DNA of 64,000 nucleotides from Populus alba (taxonomy: Eukaryota > Streptophyta > Magnoliopsida > Malpighiales > Salicaceae), in the NCBI RefSeq assembly GCF_005239225.2, contig NC_133293.1, positions 20,800,333-20,864,332 of the forward strand, in the 5' to 3' direction. A model generated the notes under the pieces. It did no database searches. It was not told where the DNA came from and saw only the letters and a program-made list of their open reading frames with translations. Made by a program: the position numbers and the translations under genes. Positions 1-12,451 of the stretch are shown here, piece after piece. The stretch's first letter is position 1, and each line of letters starts with the position of its first letter.

Positions 1-829
1 CTGTTAATCTATTAAGATAGAAATAATATTATTAAAATTAAAAATAATATTTTAAGTAAATTTTTATATTTATAAAACTAGAAACTAGAAGCGTAGAAAA
101 GTATATTTCGTCTGTCGTTATCTTTATCTGTTTTATTAAAATACAGTAATAAAACGATATCTAAATTCGCAGGTACACAAATATTTGCTCGTGTAGAAAA
201 AACCCGCCTTCTCTCTCCCTCTAGAATCACAACAAAGCTTCCTATGCAGACACACACTGTCTGCATATATAATTAAATTTTGAGATGGCCAGACAGGGAC
301 TCATCCATGCACAAAGTCAATCCCGAAGACCCAAACCCCTAATTTCCAACTCAAAATAAATAAATAAATAAAACCTTCCCTTTGTCATCCCCACCACCAA
401 TTCCATGTAACGTGTGTTTATCATTATATTTAAAAAATATTTTTGAGAAAATTTAAAATATTTTTATTTATTTTAAATTAATATTTTTTTTATATTTTCA
501 GATTATTTTGATACATTAATATTAAAAATAATTATTTTAATATATTTTAAAATAAAAAATATTTAAAAAAACAATTACACCACATTCTCAAATCCACTAT
601 AAAAATTCTACATCCAAACACACGCAAAACGTATCTCTACAGCAATCTCAAAATCAATCACGCACTGAAAGTCTGAAACAACAACGTTATAAACACCAAA
701 ACCAAAACAAAAAATATTACCCATAAAAAGGTTCTTAGAATTAACTTCCTTCCCTTGTAAAGACACAAACTTCTAAAGTTTCAAGCTTTCCATCTGGGGT
801 TTGCCTAAACTTGCAAATAATAATCTTTC
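1..829. other. Upstream region of the GINT1-type gene
   Basis: No gene is seen here. The stretch is AT-rich. Positions 413-600 resemble the AT-rich MITE-like family described separately, and a TATA-like TATAAAAA lies at about 598-605, about 225 bases before the start codon at 830. The 5' leader of the downstream gene probably occupies roughly 630-829. A short antisense reading frame at 78-266 has no recognisable protein character and is not supported as a gene. Confidence 0.5.
413..600. repeat. AT-rich MITE-like repeat, copy 1
   Basis: An AT-rich block with the recurring pattern of a TTTTATTTT-rich arm, a motif like GATTATTTTGATACATTAATATT in the middle, and an end like AAAAAACAATTACACCACA. 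The same arrangement recurs at six other places in the window, which suggests a high-copy non-autonomous element. No target-site duplication was confirmed. It sits directly before the probable transcription start of the GINT1-type gene and may supply its TATA-like sequence. Confidence 0.45.
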
Positions 830-3800
830 ATGGGTGTTTATGAGGCTGGTGTGAATGGCACCGAAGGAACCGCAACAGCGACAACTTGTAGCCGCTCGAA
901 TACGAGCATGAGGTGTTGGTGCAGATGGAGATGGGAAAACCATCAACAACATAATGTTTTGCGCCAAAGATTGGTTTCTCTAGTGTTTTCCTCTGGTTTT
1001 ACGTTCTTTTTTGGGTATTTGGTTTTGTATGGATCTATTGGTATGTTTTATGCCTGGCTTATGTTTAGTAAGCCTTATTTACGTAGCACAAATGCTAGTG
1101 TTGGGTTAAAGTCACCTGGTTGTCAAGAAGACAATGAGGGTTCTTGGTCTATTGGTGTCTTTTACGGTGATTCTCCTTTCTCTCTCAAACCAATTGAAGC
1201 TGTAAGTTGTTTCTGTTCTTTTACCATGATTTTTTTTATTTGTTTTGTGCACATTTATGCATTAGCAGAGACTGGCTTTGCGATTATATCTTCACCTCTG
1301 TTCATGGGGGGTTTTTTATTGAATTTTTTGTTTAATTTTTGCTTTTTGTAAAGTGGATTTTAGTGGCTAATTCCTGCTTCTTCTTCTTTTACTAGTGGCT
1401 GTTTCAAAGCTTCATGTTTCTTGCTTCCTCTTCTTTTACTAGTGGCTGTTTCAAAGCTTCATGTTTCTTGCTTCTTCTTCTTCTTCTTTTTTTTTTTCTT
1501 TTTGCGAGTCAGGTATTAGTGGTCAAGTCTTGCTTTCTTGATCAATGACTGTTTTGAAACTGCAAATTTTTTGCTTTTTTACCTTTTCGCATTTCTGTCA
1601 GAATTTATTGGCGTGTTTACTTTTTTTGAAGAATTTTTTAATTTGTTCAATTTAATTGATTTTTGTTTATTTCTAGCACATGGGACGAGGGCAATTTTTC
1701 GTTTTATTTCCTTTTGCATGTATTGACTTTTATCATTAACATGTCATGATTCTGATTTACTGGTGGAAAATGACAACAGATGAATGAATGGAGAGATGAG
1801 GGTGCGGCATGGCCTATTGCCAACCCCGTTGTCACTTGTGCTTCGCTTTCTGATGCTGGTTTCCCCAGTAATTTTGTTGCTGACCCGTTTCTTTATGTTC
1901 AGGTAATTATTTTATTAACTGTATTCATTTTGGTAATTTTGTTAAAACTTCCTCTGGTTTTGTGCGTATTTGTTGGTTGTTTTACTGAATGCTCACATGT
2001 TCAGTCATGGTATCTGATTGTGGTGCCAAGCGTGTAATCAAGCTGACTAATATATTTTATTATGGAAGTGCCAATTAACAGGACTGGATTCAGGAATTTG
2101 GCAATAGCACTTACGAAAATTACTACTAAATTCTTAGGTGTCCTTTTCTATTTGGCCCTTGGTGTTTTTGTGTCTGGAATGAGAGCTTCAAGTTGGAAAG
2201 GGGGGGGAAGGGGGTATGTATATGCTTATTATTATTGGTCATTGAGTATTGAAATAGTCAGGGGACTATGACAGAAAAGTCAGCAATCCACTGTGCAAAT
2301 TGGTGAGAGAGACCAAATCTGTGCCGCTGGTCAGATGTCTTAAGGGCCCATAACTTGTGGTTTTATTGTTATGTAAGGTATCTCAAGCAACCCCATGGTG
2401 AGAGATAGGGAGCTAGCTCAGTGCAGCAATTCAGACTCGGTGCATGTGTTCATCTTAATTTTTGCCATATCATGTTATCTAAATCCTAGTTAAATGGCTA
2501 GATGAAAACTCTGAGGATGAATATTTGCAAGAGAAGACGAGGATAGATAAAGATGAATTGTGTGGTTAGGGGAAGCCCCTTGTAGAAATCTGTCATGCAG
2601 GCAGAATCAGGAAATTGATGGAAGATCTTTCTGGGGCAGAAAGCATCTTGCGAACGGTATCAGTACCTAGTAATTGTTTTTTTACCAGAAGTTTTAAGCA
2701 GAAACTGGTTCTGTTATTACTTTTATTAGATAGTCGAATATGTGCCCGTCTCTGTATTTATTTGCGTGTGGATATGACCTATGGTGAATATAGTGTTTAA
2801 TAGTTTTATTCTGGAGGCTAGTTAATAGGATAGCTCGTGGTTTTATTTTCAATAATATTTACTTCTAAAGTCGGAGATAATTCTAGGCATGTTGGGACAG
2901 CATGGTCTATTTTTCTGGGGAGAAGTGGGTGCAAGGGATTTTTTTTTGGAGAGGAGGTGCTGTGCTCTTTGACTGCTTCTGATTTTTCTAATTGTTACAT
3001 GCAAGGATGGGATCAATGGACACCGTTAGCAATGTAAATTTAGCTTGAAGTATGGTTATTTAAGAAGCAGGGGATGACGATTATTTGGGGTCTTTATTCG
3101 GGTTATTTTTCATATTGAGAAAATCCACCAGAAGCAAAAGTATTAGCTTGGATTTCAAAATTCTTTAGATATATTTTTTTTGTGGTCAGTGTGACTGTAA
3201 CTCTGTCTAGCATCAAACTGTAAGCCTCTTACGCTATTTAGTGCTCTTGCATGATACATGTTGTGTTTCTGTGTGTGCCTGCACGCAAATGCCTGTCTAT
3301 AATTTTGCATTTCATGAAAGACCAAATTGTTTACTTTCTAGCGTGCGTTCTGGAAATAATCTATTGAGTGCCATTTTTTTTTTATTATTATTATAGTAGC
3401 TTCCTTCTCTTGAAAATAATCTTTGTGTTTACTTGCGTTGAATTGACCAGGGGGATACACTTTTCCTCTTCTATGAAACAAAAAGTTCAATAACCAGTCA
3501 AGGAGATATTGGAGTTGCGAAAAGTATTGACAAGGGAGCGACATGGCAACAGTTGGGCATTGCCTTGGATGAGGACTGGCATCTATCCTATCCCTATGTA
3601 TTCAACTACCTTGGCCAAGTAAGATCTATATTTCCTCGCAAGCGATTATGCATCTAAAAATATCCACTTGAAGACTATTTATCCTGGATGTCCTGGACAC
3701 AAGTTAAGGGCCTGACCAACCAATAATGGGTCCTACTCGTGAATTGACTTGGAAAATTAGCTGGGTGATCTTGACAATTTGTTTAGCTGGAAAAAAAAAA

Positions 3801-5556
3801 TCCAACAGCCAGAAAGTTATCTTGACTATGGACACGTAGCTTAAATAGTTTCCTTCGTTACTGTTTCTTGCAGATATATATGATGCCTGAGAGCAGCCAG
3901 AAAGGGGAACTTCGTCTTTATCGAGCTCTTAACTTTCCATTGAAGTGGACACTGGATAAGGTTCTTATAAAAAATCCCCTTGTTGATTCTTTTATCATTA
4001 ATCGTGCTGGAGAATATTGGCTTTTTGGTTCAGATCACAGTGGTGTTGGAACCAGGAAGAATGGACAACTGGAAATCTGGTATAGTAGCTCACCACTTGG
4101 TCCCTGGAAACCACACAAGAAGAATCCCATTTATAATGTTGACAAGAGTGTGGGAGCTAGGAATGGAGGCAGGCCATTTGTGTATGATGGAAACCTTTAT
4201 CGTGTTGGTCAAGACTGTGGTGAAACATATGGAAGACGAGTCCGTATCTTCAAGGTAGAAGTTCTTACAAAGGACGATTACAAAGAAGTTGAAGTTCCCC
4301 TGGGATTTGAAGAGTCCAATAAGGGACCCAATGCTTGGAATGGTGCACGCTACCATCATCTTGATGTGCAGCAACTAAGCTCTGGTAAATGGATAGCTGT
4401 CATGGATGGAGATCGTGTACCTTCAGGAGATCCAGTCCATCGCTTTATTCTTGGCTCTGCTTCATTTGCTGCTGTCACCGTTGTTGTTGTTGTACTGGGT
4501 GTGCTACTTGGAGCAGTGAAGTGCATGATTCCCCTCAACTGGTGTGCTCACTTATCAGGGAAGAGAAATAATGCTTTCTTGGGTCGGGAAAGGTCGAATT
4601 TGTTTTCTTCAAAGGTGAGACGTTTTTGCAGCCGATTGAACAGAGTTCCTCTGTCTGTTCGAGGAAAAATAAAGCCTAATACTTGGGCTGGAAAGTTGGT
4701 TTTGGCTGTAATATTTGCAGTTGGAGTTGCATTGATGTGCACAGGTGTTAAATATTTCTATGGAGGCAATGGTGCTGAAGAAGCTTATCCTTTAAATGGT
4801 TCCTACTCTCAGTTCACTTTATTGACGATGACATATGATGCACGGCTCTGGAATTTGAAAATGTATGCGAGGCATTATTCAAGGTGTTCTTCTGTTAAAG
4901 AGATTGTTGTGGTTTGGAACAAGGGCATACCTCCCAGATCGAGTGATCTGGACTCCACTGTGCCTGTACGGATCAGAGTAGAAGACCAGAACTCACTGAA
5001 CAATCGGTTCAAGAAAGATACGATGATTAAGACCCGTGCTGTTCTCGAGCTTGATGATGATATCATGATGTCTTGCGACGATATAGAACGGGGATTCAAT
5101 GTGTGGCGTCAACACCCAGATCGGATTGTTGGCTTCTATCCCCGACTCGTTCGTGGTAGTCCATTGAAGTATAGGGATGAGAAATATGCCCGGCGCCATG
5201 AAAGTTACAACATGATTCTTACCGGGGCAGCCTTCATTGACCGTACACTAGCTTTTGAGAGGTACTGGAGTAGTGAAGCTAAGGCAGGAAGGGAACTGGT
5301 AGATAGTTACTTTAACTGCGAGGATGTGCTTTTGAATTACTTGTATGCAAATGCAAGCTCGTCCCAGACTGTTGAGTATGTGAGGCCAACATGGGTAATA
5401 GACACATCGAAATTTACTGGGGTAGCAATTAGCAAGAATACTAATGTGCATTACAAGATAAGAAGTAATTGCCTCCTGAAATTTTCAGAGATCTATGGAA
5501 GTATAGCTGGCCGAAAGTGGGAATTTAATGGGCGCAAGGATGGTTGGGATTTATAG
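830..5556 (+). CDS. GINT1: Glucosamine inositolphosphorylceramide transferase 1-like (GT64)
   Basis: Four coding exons: 830-1201, 1780-1902, 3451-3618 and 3874-5556, all joined in phase 0 with GT..AG introns, giving 781 residues. A hydrophobic segment at about residues 48-79 is an N-terminal membrane anchor. Residues ~100-410 match the plant beta-propeller-like region of this family. Two more membrane segments lie near 413-434 and 493-515. A glycosyltransferase family 64 domain fills ~533-770 and carries the metal-binding DDD at 615-617 (context LELDDDIMM) and the later CEDVLLNY motif near 703-710. The Arabidopsis GINT1 protein (At5g04500) adds N-acetylglucosamine-type sugar to inositolphosphorylceramide in the Golgi; the same role is inferred here. 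The length is close to the Arabidopsis protein. Intron 2 is long (1548 bases). The ATG at 830 is chosen because it opens the exon and precedes the anchor. Confidence 0.93.
1384..1477 (+). repeat. 47-bp tandem duplication in GINT1 intron 1
   Basis: Two adjacent copies with a period of 47 bases, both containing ACTAGTGGCTGTTTCAAAGC; the shared motif begins at 1391 and again at 1438. The copies are almost identical, which points to a recent duplication. It lies inside intron 1 and touches neither splice site. Confidence 0.85.
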
Positions 5557-5857
5557 TGATGCCTAATCTTGACAGCAGCACACTAATTAGGTTATAAATT
5601 CTCTTACTCTTAAGGTAAATTCTTGTGGTTCTCGTCTCTTTAGGTTTTACCCTTCTTGTGAAGATTTTTGTGTTGGGTAAGTTTTAGCATCAATATCTTT
5701 GTTTGGGAAGATGTAAATTTATCATGTTTTTACATTTGTACATTAGTGACATCCAGTTTGTACTCTCCTTAGTCTTTTGTGAAAATTATAAGATATATAT
5801 ACTCTTTGGCAAACATGAAACTCTTCTCTTCAGTGTCTTCTCTCTCTCTCTCTGACT

Positions 5858-5873
5858 CCCCCCCCCCCCCCCC
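5858..5873 (+). repeat. C16 homopolymer next to a CT tract
   Basis: Sixteen consecutive C residues directly follow a (TC)n tract in the 3' flank of the GINT1-type gene. Runs of this length are prone to sequencing and assembly error, so the exact length is uncertain. Confidence 0.8.
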
Positions 5874-6359
5874 TGAGAACTGTCCTATATTTTCCATTTA
5901 TCTATAGATATTTGATAAGGAAAAGAAAACGTAAAAAGCAAACTCCAGTCACTGGAAGCTGGGAGATTTTGGTCCGGCAAAAGACACGATGCTCTTCCCT
6001 TCGGAGATATTGGGGTGGAGATTTTGGTCTTTTGAAGGTCCAACTGACAAGTCTCAGACTGAAAGGTGTTCGTTGATTATGTGGGAGTGGCTTTGCACTT
6101 TGAAACGGCTCTGTCAGTTCTTACAGGGATAAATTACAGAGGCAAAGACAGCCCGGGCCCTAGTGCCACGGAGCATCACCCCCAGGAAGCCATCTCAAAT
6201 AATGAGAACAATGGTTCAGGGAATCAGGGATTTTCGTCAAGCAAGGTGCATGTGGGGCCAGTGACCCGTCAAATTTCAGCTCCAGATCCTCTCATGCAGT
6301 AGAATTTGCAGTTTTTTTCTGATCATAAGAGAAATATTTAATCAGAAACACGGCAAACT

Positions 6360-6545
6360 CATATTTCTAAAAATTTTAAAATTTTTATTGTTAAAAATTA
6401 ATTAATTATATATATACACACACATATATTAGATTGTTTTGATGTGATAATTTTATAAATAATTTTAAAAAAATAAAAAATATATTATTTTTAATATATT
6501 TTGATCTAAAAATACTTTAAAAAACAACTATAACCACATTTCTAG
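6360..6545. repeat. AT-rich MITE-like repeat, copy 2
   Basis: It contains the family signature: an internal TTGTTTTGATGTGATAATTT-like motif followed by a TTTAAAAAAATAAAAA stretch, and an end of the form AAAAAACAACTATAACCACA at about 6520-6540. It matches the copies at 413, 19790, 55080, 60285, 61018 and 63205 in layout. Boundaries are approximate. Confidence 0.5.
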
Positions 6546-8621
6546 ATCTTTAGTATAATAATGTGACTCCTCACTTCTTAGATTTAAACTGAATGGTCCA
6601 TAAAATGCATGTAGTTTCTTTCTATTAGAAACTATAGATATCACGGTCTTGATTTGGACATCAGCTAAAAAATATTGGCAAGGTAACATAGGTTTAATAG
6701 GTTTAATTAGTTTATTGAGCAAAATCACACTCTTTCTCGCACACACAAAATATCACATAGAATAATCAGGTAAAGTATCAGGATGCTTCTTTGTAAGTCC
6801 ATCCATTTTGTGAGCTGTTTTCAAACCAAGAACCAAGAACCAAGACTCTTTCCTTGAACTTTGGGAAAGGAAAATTGCAGAAGTGAATCGTTTGCCATGG
6901 GGACACCATACCTGTTATTCATGCTGGTGTCTCGTGTCCACGTGCATGCATGGGCAATATGATTATAATTGACTTGGGAGTCTATCCTGTCCACATTTGG
7001 ACAAGAAAATGTTATGCATGGTTTGATCAAGGGAATATGTTTCTCATGAAGTGTGGACCACCGGGACAACCATGGGCTCAAGTCTCTATCTGATTTGATT
7101 GGTGATTCCACGGGACCAAATTGATTTGCCCCTGCAACCACTCGTTCATTAAACCCATGCCTCCACTCACACGAAAATTGGGCTCTTTGTAGGATAAATT
7201 ACGCAATTAAGACAATAAATTTAAAAAATTGATGAATTAACATCAATTTTAAAAATTTGATGAAATATTACAGTCTAAGTAGTATTTAACAAGCACGAAT
7301 TTTTAATAAATATCACTATCCTAAAAAATTAACAAGATAGTTTTTTAAGACATGATCAAACTGTATTATTTTTTACTTGATTAATTTAAAAAATAACAAG
7401 AAAAATATTAAAACTATCAAAATTATAGGTTTTAGTGAGATTTTTTTTATATTTAAATATCTTATAGTTCTTATAGTGATGTAGTGGTTATTATAGGAAA
7501 AATAATTTTTAAAAATTTTTATAAAAATTTAAGCACAATTTAACAATCGAATAAAAAATTATAGTTATTTTGAGTAGTTTTTTTATATGGTGCAACCAAA
7601 CATTTTCTTGGACCGAGACTCATCCCACTAATCTATAAATATATCTAATAGATTATTTATATAATTTGTTTACAACATATTTTTATTTAATTATGGCAAA
7701 CTCATATTATAATCACCAACTATTGTAAGAATAATAATTTTTTTTAAAAAATTAATTAGAATTCATCTTTGAGTTAACAAAATAAATAAAAATATATATT
7801 TTAAACTCATAAAATTATTATTTTTGTTTGAAATGTTTGTTTAATTAATATGACTGAATCTAGTACTAGTTTAAATAAAAGACAGCATAGTATAATACTT
7901 TGATAATGTTATGTTTTAAAAGCATAATATTTACTAAATATTACTATTTTAAAACACAATAACTATCTTCTCACAGTTAAAATTAATCACATTTAATAAA
8001 AGTAATACTTTTAAAATACAATACGATCAAGCTATATATATAATTTACTGTGATAATTTTTCAAAAAAACCCTCTAGGCATGTGTTTTGGGATCTACCAT
8101 CTTTGTACAGTCTGGCCTTTCTATTTTACAAGCACATCTTTTCCTGTCCTGGTCAAATCATGATGTAAAGGTATGTATCCAGTCAAATGGCTAGCTGGGT
8201 GTTCCAGAAGTAGACCAGCTTTATACCAAGTTATCATTGCCTCTAGATTGACTAGTCCCAGATTATCTATCCTCAATGGAACATGACAGCATCTTCTCCC
8301 TCTCTCTCCTTTAATCAAAGATTTCCCTGGCCTTTGATTAAAAAAAAAAAAAAACAAAAAAAGAAGATTTCTCAGGGCCAAGCTCGTTGGCAAGTGAAAA
8401 GTATATTAATTAATATATCTCTGAAATTTTACTAATTTGAATTTGAATCGATGAAGTTCAGATTTTAATATTAATTGCTCTGCGCACGAACTCGAATAAA
8501 GAAATGAAAGAATTTAGCCATGTCCATGCATTATTAGGAATTTGGGGTTTAAGTAAAGATTCAGAAAAAAAAATTGAACATTCGTTTAGAGTAAATCTGC
8601 TATTATTATTCCAGTGATGTA

Positions 8622-9403
8622 GAGTGTCTTTGGTATTGCGGTAGCTATTGTGGTCGTGGTTTAAAAAAAGTTGTTTTATAAAAAGTACTTTTAACTGAGG
8701 TTGGTTTGAAAAAATAGGTGTCTTGTTAAAACTGTGGTTGAAATTGAGGTTGAATAAAAAGTAGTTTAATGTGTTTGGTTAAGAATGTTTTTAAAATTGA
8801 GGTTATAAATTTTTTTTTAAGAAATATATATTAAAAATTGATGGTTTTAAATTTAAATATTGTAGATTTAATTACTCATATTACATCATGAAATAAATAA
8901 TACTTTATATAAAATATTTTTTATTATTCCATTAAACTATATATAATTTCATTACGTACAAAATTCATCCGATAAGAGGTACAGTTTTCATAATTTTTTA
9001 AGTGTGTAATAAAATTAGATAAAATATTATCAGATATAATATTGATATTATAATGTGAGTGAATTTAATTCACTCTATACTATTCGAGAAAAAAAATATT
9101 GTTCACATCACAGTGCGAATGAATTTAATTCACTTTAAACTAATTTTTTTTAAAAAAAAAATTTTAATAAAATTAACTCATCACTTGCACTGGCATATTG
9201 TTTAGTGAAAAACGCTAAACTGGAACAGTGCAAGTAATTCTGCACAGTGCATAAAAAACATGAATTTTTTGCTTTTTATTTACTGTGTTTTTAACGCAAA
9301 ATTTACGTGGGATCCATGTACAGTAAATCAATTTTTTTACATTACCAAACGACTATAAACTGCATTTTAATTAAAACGCAGCGCCGCAGAGCCAAACGGG
9401 CTC
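8622..9403 (+). mobile_element. PIF/Harbinger-like non-autonomous element A
   Basis: The left end reads GAGTGTCTTTGGTATTGCGG and the right end, in reverse complement, reads GAGCCCGTTTGGCTCTGCGG: an imperfect terminal inverted repeat sharing GAG, TTTGG and TGCGG. A 3-base direct repeat GTA flanks it (8619-8621 and 9404-9406). A 3-base target duplication and ends of the G..GTTTGG type fit the Tourist / PIF-Harbinger group, although GTA differs from the usual TTA or TAA. No transposase frame is present in the 782 bases, so it would need a transposase from elsewhere. Confidence 0.65.
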
Positions 9404-11587
9404 GTAGATATGTACCTGTAACAGGGAGCCTAACACTAGTCATGTTCTTCATGAATTTTCAAAAATAACGCTCATTTCATGTGTGTGTGTGTGTTAATGG
9501 GTTCTATATGCTCGGTGCCTGAGATTTAAAAAAAAAATGATTTCAAGGAAGATTTTAGATGATATTAGAAATAATCAGTTGTAAATCTAGGACGCTTTCA
9601 TGTCTTAACCAGTGTTTTATAGCTGCAACCTTCTTCTAGGCCTGGTTCTTAAAAAAAATCAACCCGGCAGGTCTACATGATATTTTAGCTACTTGAAATC
9701 TGAAATAAAAATTAGGGTCAGACATTTACTTAGTTTAACTTAATAAAATAATTAGATTAACTTCTAATCCAGTCAACTTAAAATAAAATTTGGTCAAAAC
9801 TCACTGATTATATTTTTTAAAATAAATTATCAAAATAATATTTTTTTAAAGTAAAAACATTAGACAATCCCAAGTCAACCATTAAGTCCCAGACTTTCTC
9901 CCATGTAAATCCTTATACTAGGTTTTTGTACCTATAGTTAAATTCTATTTAAGAGTCTTTATCATCGTTATTATTATTATTGTTGTGCATTTAATGTGTA
10001 TACCTACTTTATCGCTCTTGCAGGCAATGGAGCAGGTTCCCTCATTTTTTTTCTTTTTTTCTTTCCTTTTAACACTGTTAATTTTTTAAAAAAATTATTA
10101 TTGTTTTTTTAATTGTTGCTGGAATGAAATTAATTTATCATGCCGGGTAAATTATTGCATGATTTAATTATAAACTCAGGTAAATAAAGAGCTTGGTCGA
10201 AAAATATTTTATTTTCTCAATTTTATTTTTAATTTTTTTTTACTTGTAATACAGTAAACTCAGGTAATTTTTTTTACTCATTTTCTGTCGTGAATGCTTC
10301 CTCTGAAGATTGAATTACCAGAACAAGGAGTGGTAATAACGCTAGGCACATGCTTCAGTTTTTGTCCCTTTTTACATTTACTATATTTCCTGTCACTGGG
10401 AATCCAATTTGTTGCTTAACCAATGTTTTCTCGTTAGTTAAGACAACAGTTCACAGATAATTTACTATAAAATAGTTTTTATATCATTGTCATTAAGCTT
10501 TACATGATTGGATCAATTTACCTGATCTAAACTAGTTTAATATCTTTGGAATGCAATCCAAAAACATGACTGAATTTACCTGATCAAGTGAATTCCAATG
10601 ACACTTTTTACTTAATTTACATTAAACTACATTTGAAAATTTATAAATGTATCAGCATGATAGTGTAAATAATTTATCTAAATCTCGATTTTAAAAACTT
10701 AACGTCGTTCGAGAGAAAGAAAATATATTAAGTAATATTTTAAATGGCTGGAAAAAACATTATAGTCCCCACACCTTTCACTTATTAATATATTATATTA
10801 TTATTATATTATATTATAAAACTATTTTTTTTAAAATCTTTTTTTTATTTTTTTTTAATGAATTTTTTTTTGTTTGGTTTAGTTTGTTAAAATTAGATAT
10901 TTTTTTTATTTAGTTATCAGAATTTCATAATACGGATCCCGAGTTTGATAGGTTAACTTGGTTTGACAAGTTCACTCGTATTTTTTTTCTTTTTAATTAA
11001 TTTTTTTTTGTTTAGTTTAATTTGTTAGTGTTAAATTTATTTCTATTTAATTATTAGACTTTCATAACATGTATCCTAAACTTGACGGGTTAACTTGGTT
11101 TGATGGGTTAACTTAGTTAATTTTGGGTAAACCCGTCAATTTTTTTTTCTATTTAGTTATCAAACTTTCATGATACGAATCTCAGGTTTTACGGGTTAAC
11201 CTGATCTGAAGGGTTAACCCAGTTAATTCAGATTTTTTTTATTTATCTTCATTAGTTTTTTTCTTCATGATGGTTTTTTTTCTTTGTTTTTTTTAATTAA
11301 TCTATTTAATTATCACACTTTTATGACATGACCTTATAGCCAGACCCACATCCAATATTCTTGGGTTCGGTGTTGCAGTCAAACTCACTAAAACTTGGGT
11401 CATGCAAAATTTAATGTTATTATTAATATTATAAATATTACACTTAAATCAGGCGTTGCAATCAAACCCAATACTCTTTGGTATAGCTTTGCAAAAAAAT
11501 TAAGGACTTTTATATCTTAGTTTTTTTTATTATATTTTTTATATAAAAAAATAACCCATGACATCACACAGGTAATGTAACTAGTAA
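9404..11587. other. AT-rich intergenic region between two inverted-repeat elements
   Basis: No gene is seen. It holds microsatellite-like A/T tracts and, from about 10909 to 11345, degenerate tandem units carrying GGGTTAAC-type motifs, listed separately. Confidence 0.5.
10909..11345 (+). repeat. Degenerate tandem repeats with GGGTTAAC motifs
   Basis: Four units begin with TTTAGTTATCAG, TTTAATTATTAG, TTTAGTTATCAA and TTTAATTATCAC at about 10909, 11046, 11152 and 11304. After the opening, the first three units run through a CTTTCATAA-like motif and a GGGTTAACTTGGTTTGA-like motif. Spacing varies between about 106 and 152 bases, so the array is old. Similar GGGTTAACCCGG-type words occur at 22440 and 60015, which suggests fragments of a dispersed repeat. 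Confidence 0.55.
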
Positions 11588-12451
11588 GACTTTGTTTGTT
11601 TACGTGGTTGCGTCCACGTTTAGCTGCGTTCACAATTAACAATGTGTTTGGTTAACAACGGGCCACACTTTTTGATGCATGGATCCCACATAAATATGCG
11701 TTCCAAACGCAGGAATGCAGAAGCAAGTCTGTCTTGCTTTTACCGTGGTTGCTGATTAGGAAACGTGGAAAGTATAGAATGAGAATAAAGAAAGAGAAGC
11801 TTGAATGCAGAGATTCCAAATTAGTTCATGTCATTGCTTTTTTATGATATTTTTATATTAAATAAATATATTACTATTTTAGAAAAAATTATGATAGCTT
11901 TGGAAAAGAGATATATTTCTCGTATAAAAATTTATTTAAAAAATTAATTTATTTTGTGTATTATTTATAAAAAAATATTTTTTAATTTTTAATTCATCTC
12001 CGAAAAAATACATAGAGAATAAATAAATAATTTGTGAGATAAAAAGGTATTAATAATTAATTAATTTTATTATATATATATATATATATAATCGATTTTG
12101 GATTATATGTGTGGACCTAACACTTTGATTTATGTTTTGAAATTAGGTGGTAAAATACTTTATATAAAAGTATTATTTATTTCATGATGTAATAGGAATA
12201 ATTAATTCTACAATATTTAAATTTAAAATCATCAATATTAATATATATTTTTTAAAATTATTTTATAACCTCAATTTCAAAAGCATTATTAACTAAACAC
12301 ATTAAATTACTTTTTCTTTAACCTCAATTTCAACCACAATTTTAACCAAACACCTATTTTTTCAAAACTAACCTCAACTAAAAGTTCTTTTTATAAAATA
12401 ATTTTTTTTCAAACTAGAACTACAACCGCTACCACAATACCAAACATACTC
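11588..12451 (-). mobile_element. PIF/Harbinger-like non-autonomous element B
   Basis: The left end reads GACTTTGTTTGTTTACGTGG; the right end, in reverse complement, reads GAGTATGTTTGGTATTGTGG. It is flanked by the direct repeat TAA (11585-11587 and 12452-12454), the classic 3-base target duplication of Tourist / PIF-Harbinger elements. The right ~200 bases are the reverse complement of the left ~200 bases of element A, so it belongs to the same family in opposite orientation. It contains a TA microsatellite at about 12070-12090 and no transposase frame. Confidence 0.7.

Larger units (their letters stand above)
5557..8621. other. Intergenic region after GINT1
   Basis: The 3' UTR of the GINT1-type gene probably ends near 5800. 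A CT-rich tract runs into a C16 homopolymer at 5858-5873. A less AT-rich island at about 5940-6302 contains an unrecognised frame (6066-6302). An AT-rich MITE-like copy follows at ~6360-6545. Another GC-richer island spans ~6790-7190 with no recognisable protein. The rest, to 8621, is AT-rich and without supported genes. Confidence 0.5.

Noticed and set aside
2400..2450. A box-A-like TAGCTCAGT suggesting a tRNA in GINT1 intron 2
   Set aside because: No anticodon stem, T-loop or acceptor stem can be formed.
6821..7141. A 106-codon antisense frame
   Set aside because: No recognisable domain, no plausible exon partners and no related sequence known to me.
8622..12451. One single 3.8-kb transposon using the outer ends of elements A and B
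   Set aside because: The outer flanks do not match (GTA versus TAA), while each element alone has its own matching 3-base duplication.
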